From contig NC_088340.1 in the NCBI RefSeq assembly GCF_036884655.1, positions 28,181,501 through 28,245,500 on the forward strand: a DNA stretch of 64,000 bases. The letters run 5' to 3'. Origin of the DNA: Musa acuminata AAA Group. Its lineage: Eukaryota > Streptophyta > Magnoliopsida > Zingiberales > Musaceae. How positions within the stretch are numbered: position 1 is the stretch's first letter; every line of letters starts with the position of its first letter. Both the position numbers and the translations under genes were made by a program. Positions 60,225-64,000 of this stretch are shown in pieces. The notes below the pieces were generated by a model. That model was not told where the DNA came from and did no database searches. It was given only the letters and a program-made list of their open reading frames with translations.

Positions 60225-61125
60225 ATCTCCCCCTTTTTGATGATGACAATCAATTGATAATGGAGTTATCCTTAACTCCCCCTGTCTATATGCCATAGTT
60301 GAGATAAGTCAACCTTGAATTCAAGACCCAAGAATTCAAGTGACGTATTGATAAGTTAGATCAGTTAAACTTATCAATACTCCCATCATGATACTCATGA
60401 TGTATCTCTTCAAAGATGATGTCAAGGCTTGACATACATCATCAAGTTTGTATGATTGTGTTTGTAACTATTCACCATGTAGTTTGAACATTATTATATA
60501 AAGCTATGAAGCACTATTACATGATGCACACATTTGAAATATTCTAGCAAGTTTTGCATTTTCTTCACATGATAAGATATCAACTCAGGGCATAATGCAA
60601 ACTTTAGCACATGTTCATATATTTCTTGGTGATGCAAGGATGGCATAATCATAGCAGTGTTTATAGCATCACTCATAGTATTTCTAATCATAGCAGTGTT
60701 CATATATCAACTCAGGGCATAATGCAAACTTTAGCACATGTTCATATATCTCTTGGTGATGCGAGGATGGCATAATCATAGCAGTGTTTATCAATTCATA
60801 TATTTCTCCCCCTTTGTCATCAACAAAAAGCATAGTAATTATGATACCAGGAAAATAATATTAGCAAGCTTATAGAGGAATTTTACATAGATTGCTTTAA
60901 ATACTTCTTCCCCTTTTTGTTATATACGTAAAGATTTTGCAGGATGGAACACATACACATCACTTCATCAAATTTATTCATGAAAGTGTACAAGAAAATC
61001 TGTTTTATAACATTCGAATAAATAAGATGCATTCGGACAAGATTTTGTTGCAGATTTTCACATAGAAACATGGCAATCAAGTGATTTGATAATTCAATAT
61101 AGTCTGAAAAATAATTTTAGCAAGT
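60225..61125 (-). other. N13 region between pol and 3' LTR
   Basis: Polypurine complement ATCTCCCCCTTTTTGATG at the LTR, then AT-rich DNA with the CTCCCCCTTTGTCATC tract (about 60806) shared with the gag-only spacers, and a duplicated block (60577-60668 and 60703-60794). No env-like frame visible; SIRE relatives may have one here. Confidence 0.6.
60577..60794 (-). repeat. Direct duplication, offset about 126 bp
   Basis: About 90 bp beginning ATATCAACTCAGGGCATAAT occur twice with two or so changes, separated by about 35 bp. Confidence 0.9.
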
Positions 61126-64000
61126 TTATCTATTCGGACATATCAACATTCCTAATTCTCTTCTAATGAAATCAAATTGTTCTTCACTTAGAGGTTTTGT
61201 AAAAATGTCAGCTAGTTGATGTTTAGTATCAATGAACTCTATGGTTACGTCATGATTAGTGACATGATCTCGTATAAAGTGATGTCTAATATCAATATAT
61301 TTTGTTCTTGAGTGTTGTATAGGATTCTTGGTTAAGCAAATTGCACTCGTGTTATCACATTTAATGGGAATATCTTTAAGATTAACTTTATAATCTTCTA
61401 AAGTGTTTTTCATCCATACAACTTGTGCACAGCATGCACTTGCTGCAATATATTCAGCTTCGGTTGTTGATAGTACAACCGAGTTTTGTTTCTTTGATGA
61501 CCAGGAAACAAGGGCATGTCCTAAGAATTGACATGATCCTGATGTGCTTTTTCTATCTAATCTACAGCCAGCAAAGTCTGCATCAGCATAAGCAATTAAC
61601 TCAAAATTCTCTGATTTTGGGTACCATAATCCTAGATTTGTGGTACCATTAAGATATCTAAATATTCTTTTAACTTCTTTGAGATGAGATATCTTAGGGT
61701 TTGATTGAAATCTAGCACAAAGTCCTACACTGAACATGATGTCTGGTCTGGTTGCAGTGAGGTAAAGTAAACTTCCTATCATACCCCTATAAGTTTTTTG
61801 ATCAAAGCTTTCTCCACTTTCATCAATTTCTAACTTAGTGGAGGTGCTCATAGGAGTGTTACTAGCCTTTGAGTTGTTCATATTAAACCTTTTTAATAAA
61901 TTCATGGCATATTTAGTTTGACTAATAAAGATGCCATTGCTTAGTTGTTTGATTTGTAAACCTAAGAAGAATGTTAATTCTCCCATTAAGCTCATTTCGA
62001 ATTCAAGACTCATAGTTTTAGCAAAAGATTCACAAAGAGATTCATTTGTAGAGCCAAAGATAATATCATCAACATAAATCTGAACAATGAGAAAATTATT
62101 TTCAAAATTCTTGATAAATAATGTAGTATCAACCTTGCCTTTTGTAAAGTTATTTTTGATAAGAAAAGAACTAAGTCTCTCATACCAAGCCCTTGGGGCT
62201 TATTTTAAACCATAGAGAGCTTTAGTTAATCTAAACACATGATTAGGGAGGCTATTATTTTCAAATCCAGGAGGTTGTTCAACATAAATTTCTTCGGAAA
62301 TAAAGCCATTTAAAAAAGTGCTTTTAACATCCATTTGAAATAACTTAAAATTATTACTACTAGCGTAGGCAAGGAGCATCCTTATGGCTTCCAATCGAGC
62401 CACAGGCGCGAAGGTTTCTTCGTAATCGATACCTTCTTCTTGGTTGAAACCTTTGGCCACTAATCTAGCCTTGTTTCTAACCACGATACCATTTTCATCT
62501 TGCTTGTTTCTGAAAACCCATTTAGTACCAATTACTAAATGGTCATTTGGCCTAGGAACAAGCGTCCACACCTCATTTCTCTCAAATTGATTCAATTCAT
62601 CTTGCATTGCGATAATCCATGAATCATCTTTCATGGCTTCATCAACACATTTGGGTTCAATTTGGGAGAGAAAGGCGGCGTTGGCACAAAAATTTTTAAA
62701 AGAAGATCGTGTTTGAACCCCCTTTGATGTGTCTCCTAATATTAGCTCCTTAGGATGAGCATCTACATACTTCCAATCCTTGGGTAAGGATGTTTTGGAA
62801 GTGGATGCATCTAAGTTGCTAGTTGGAGAAGGGGTTTCATTTAAATTTAAGGAATCAAAATTAACATCATCATCAAGATCATTTTTCTTAATTTCGAAAA
62901 TCTCATTAAAAACAACATGAATGGATTCTTCAATAATTAAAGTTCTTTTATTGAAGATACGAAAAGCTTTAGAAATCGAAGAATAACCAAGAAAGATTCC
63001 TTCATCGGATTTAGCATCAAATTTTCCTAAGTTATCCTTTTCATTTAAGATAAAACACTTACACCCAAAGACTTTAAAATATGAAACATTGGGTTTTTTG
63101 TTATTCCATAACTCATAAGGAGTTTTGGTGAGTGAGGGTCTTACTAGTACTCTATTCAAAATATAACATGCAGTGTTTACGACTTCGGCCCAAAAGTATT
63201 TGGGTAGGCTGTGTTCATTCAACATGGTTCTTGCCATTTCTTGTAGATTTCGATTTTTTCTTTCTACTACCCCATTTTGTTGAGGATTTCTTGGAGTAGA
63301 GAAATTATGGTTATATCCATTGAGTTCACAGAATTCTTGGAAATCGTGGTTTTGAAATTCTCCACCATGATCGCTTCTTATTGACGAAATCATAGAACCC
63401 TTCTCATTTTGAACAAGTTTACAGAACTTGGTAAAATATCTAAAGCATTCATTTTTTTGTTTTAAAAAGTAGGTCCATATATATCTGCTATAGTCATCAA
63501 CAATGACAAAGGCATATTTGCTACCTCCTAGACTTGATGAAGAGATTGGTCTGAACAAGTCCATATGGATCAATTGTAAGGGCCTAGAGGTGCTTATTTG
63601 ATTTTTAGTCTTGAAACTACCCTTAATCTATTTACCTAATTGGCAAGCATCACATACATTATCTTTGATGAACTTGATATGAGGAATTCCTCTTACAAGT
63701 TCTTTAGATGATATTTGAGTGATTAGTTTCATGCTAGCATGACCTAATCTTCTATGCCATAGCCAAGCATCCTCATTTAAAACTGAAAAACACATTTCAT
63801 TACACAAATCATTGATGTCAATAGTGTATACGTTATTTTGTTTTAATGCAATCATAGACATGTTTTTATGGGGTTTTTCAATGATACAAGCATTGGATTC
63901 GAATTTGACAATGTATCCTTTATCACATAATTGACTAATGCTCAAGAGGTTATGTTTTAAACCATCAACTAACAAAACATCTTCAATAAAGAAGTTGGAT
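61126..64000 (-). pseudogene. pol: N13 pol: integrase, reverse transcriptase, RNase H (two internal stops)
   Basis: Copia polyprotein, which would copy the RNA and insert the cDNA in the nucleus. N- to C-terminus runs right to left. Pre-integrase and zinc finger: LWHRRLGHAS and CDACQLGK (63628-63975). Integrase core: Asp in MIHMDLF, SDHGGEF, Glu in VVERKNR (about 63250-63573). [24 protein letters not shown] (usual Ala before Phe is Thr), YVDDIIFGS (about 62045-62085). RNase H: YADADFAG, TEAEYIA, and the end block FIRRELGMLICPNR at 61126. Gln codons have become stops near 63630 (after QLGK) and 62198 (after ALYGLK). The order INT-RT-RH is that of Ty1/Copia. Protease and gag are beyond the window. 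Confidence 0.92.

Larger units (their letters stand above)
58156..64000 (-). mobile_element. N13: coding Copia LTR retrotransposon (SIRE/Maximus-like), 3' part
   Basis: Minus strand. 3' LTR 58156-60224, polypurine complement at 60225, 3' untranslated part to 61125, and pol from 61126 to the window end and beyond. The LTR has the family ends (TGTTAGGATC / GATTCAACA on the plus strand), the G-run, hairpin repeats and TATTTATA (59278-59285), so it belongs with N1-N6 and N11, but this copy has pol. gag, PBS and 5' LTR lie outside. Confidence 0.85.

Noticed and set aside
61425..61652. 75-codon plus-strand frame
   Set aside because: Antisense to RNase H of N13.

Overview
This window is plant nuclear repeat DNA. 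It holds no host gene, rRNA or tRNA that I can support. Evidence for a plant: several LTR retrotransposons have a primer-binding site complementary to the 3' end of plant initiator Met-tRNA (TGGTATCAGAGCC); the coding remnants are Ty1/Copia proteins with the plant DSGCSKHMT / YVDDIIFGS motifs; and elements sit inside one another, each with a 5-bp target-site duplication (TSD). A large-genome monocot is plausible, but I cannot name the species.

Most of the window comes from one LTR family. Its LTRs are about 1.6-2.0 kb, begin TGTTGAATCT and end ATCCTAACA. Most copies code only for a Copia gag, and where pol should be they carry 2-3 kb of AT-rich spacer (TR-GAG-type non-autonomous elements). 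I number the insertions N1 to N13.

Left nest (1-41687): an LTR fragment N8 (41234-41687, +), lying in an old Copia remnant N9, was entered by N1 (-; 1-41233 in pieces). N1 holds the solo LTR N2 (-; 1974-2296 and 26116-27382, TSD CTTAC). N2 holds N3 (+; 2297-26110, TSD TTCTC). The 5' LTR of N3 holds the N4/N5 complex (2889-20083, TSD CTCGC). The 5' LTR of N1 holds N6 (+; 28633-39973, TSD TGAAT), and the 5' LTR of N6 holds a 3.8-kb solo LTR of another family, N7 (29684-33474, TSD GCAAC).

The N4/N5 complex is not a simple nest. Two copies of the N4 3' LTR lie in inverted orientation, and both carry the same 57 bp of flanking N3 DNA (2832-2888 and 17393-17449). The DNA between them is flipped relative to the order that TSDs and LTR pairing require. 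An inverted duplication by template switch, followed by an inversion between the two arms, explains every junction.

Right part (41688-64000): the degraded Copia gag-pol remnant N9 (-), then two head-to-tail copies of an unrelated ~1.4-1.5-kb LTR (N10) behind a long (TA)n run. The second copy is split by N11 (-; 45522-57609, TSD CCCGG), the copy with the best-preserved gag, and N11 is itself split by N12 (-; 52826-57368), a 4.5-kb element with 446-bp LTRs. N13 (-; 58156 to the window end) is a coding Copia element with integrase, reverse transcriptase and RNase H. Its LTR belongs to the same family as the gag-only elements, which makes it their likely autonomous partner.

Every gag and pol reading frame carries a stop or frameshift, so all copies seen look inactive. 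Most stops are of the C-to-T / G-to-A type.
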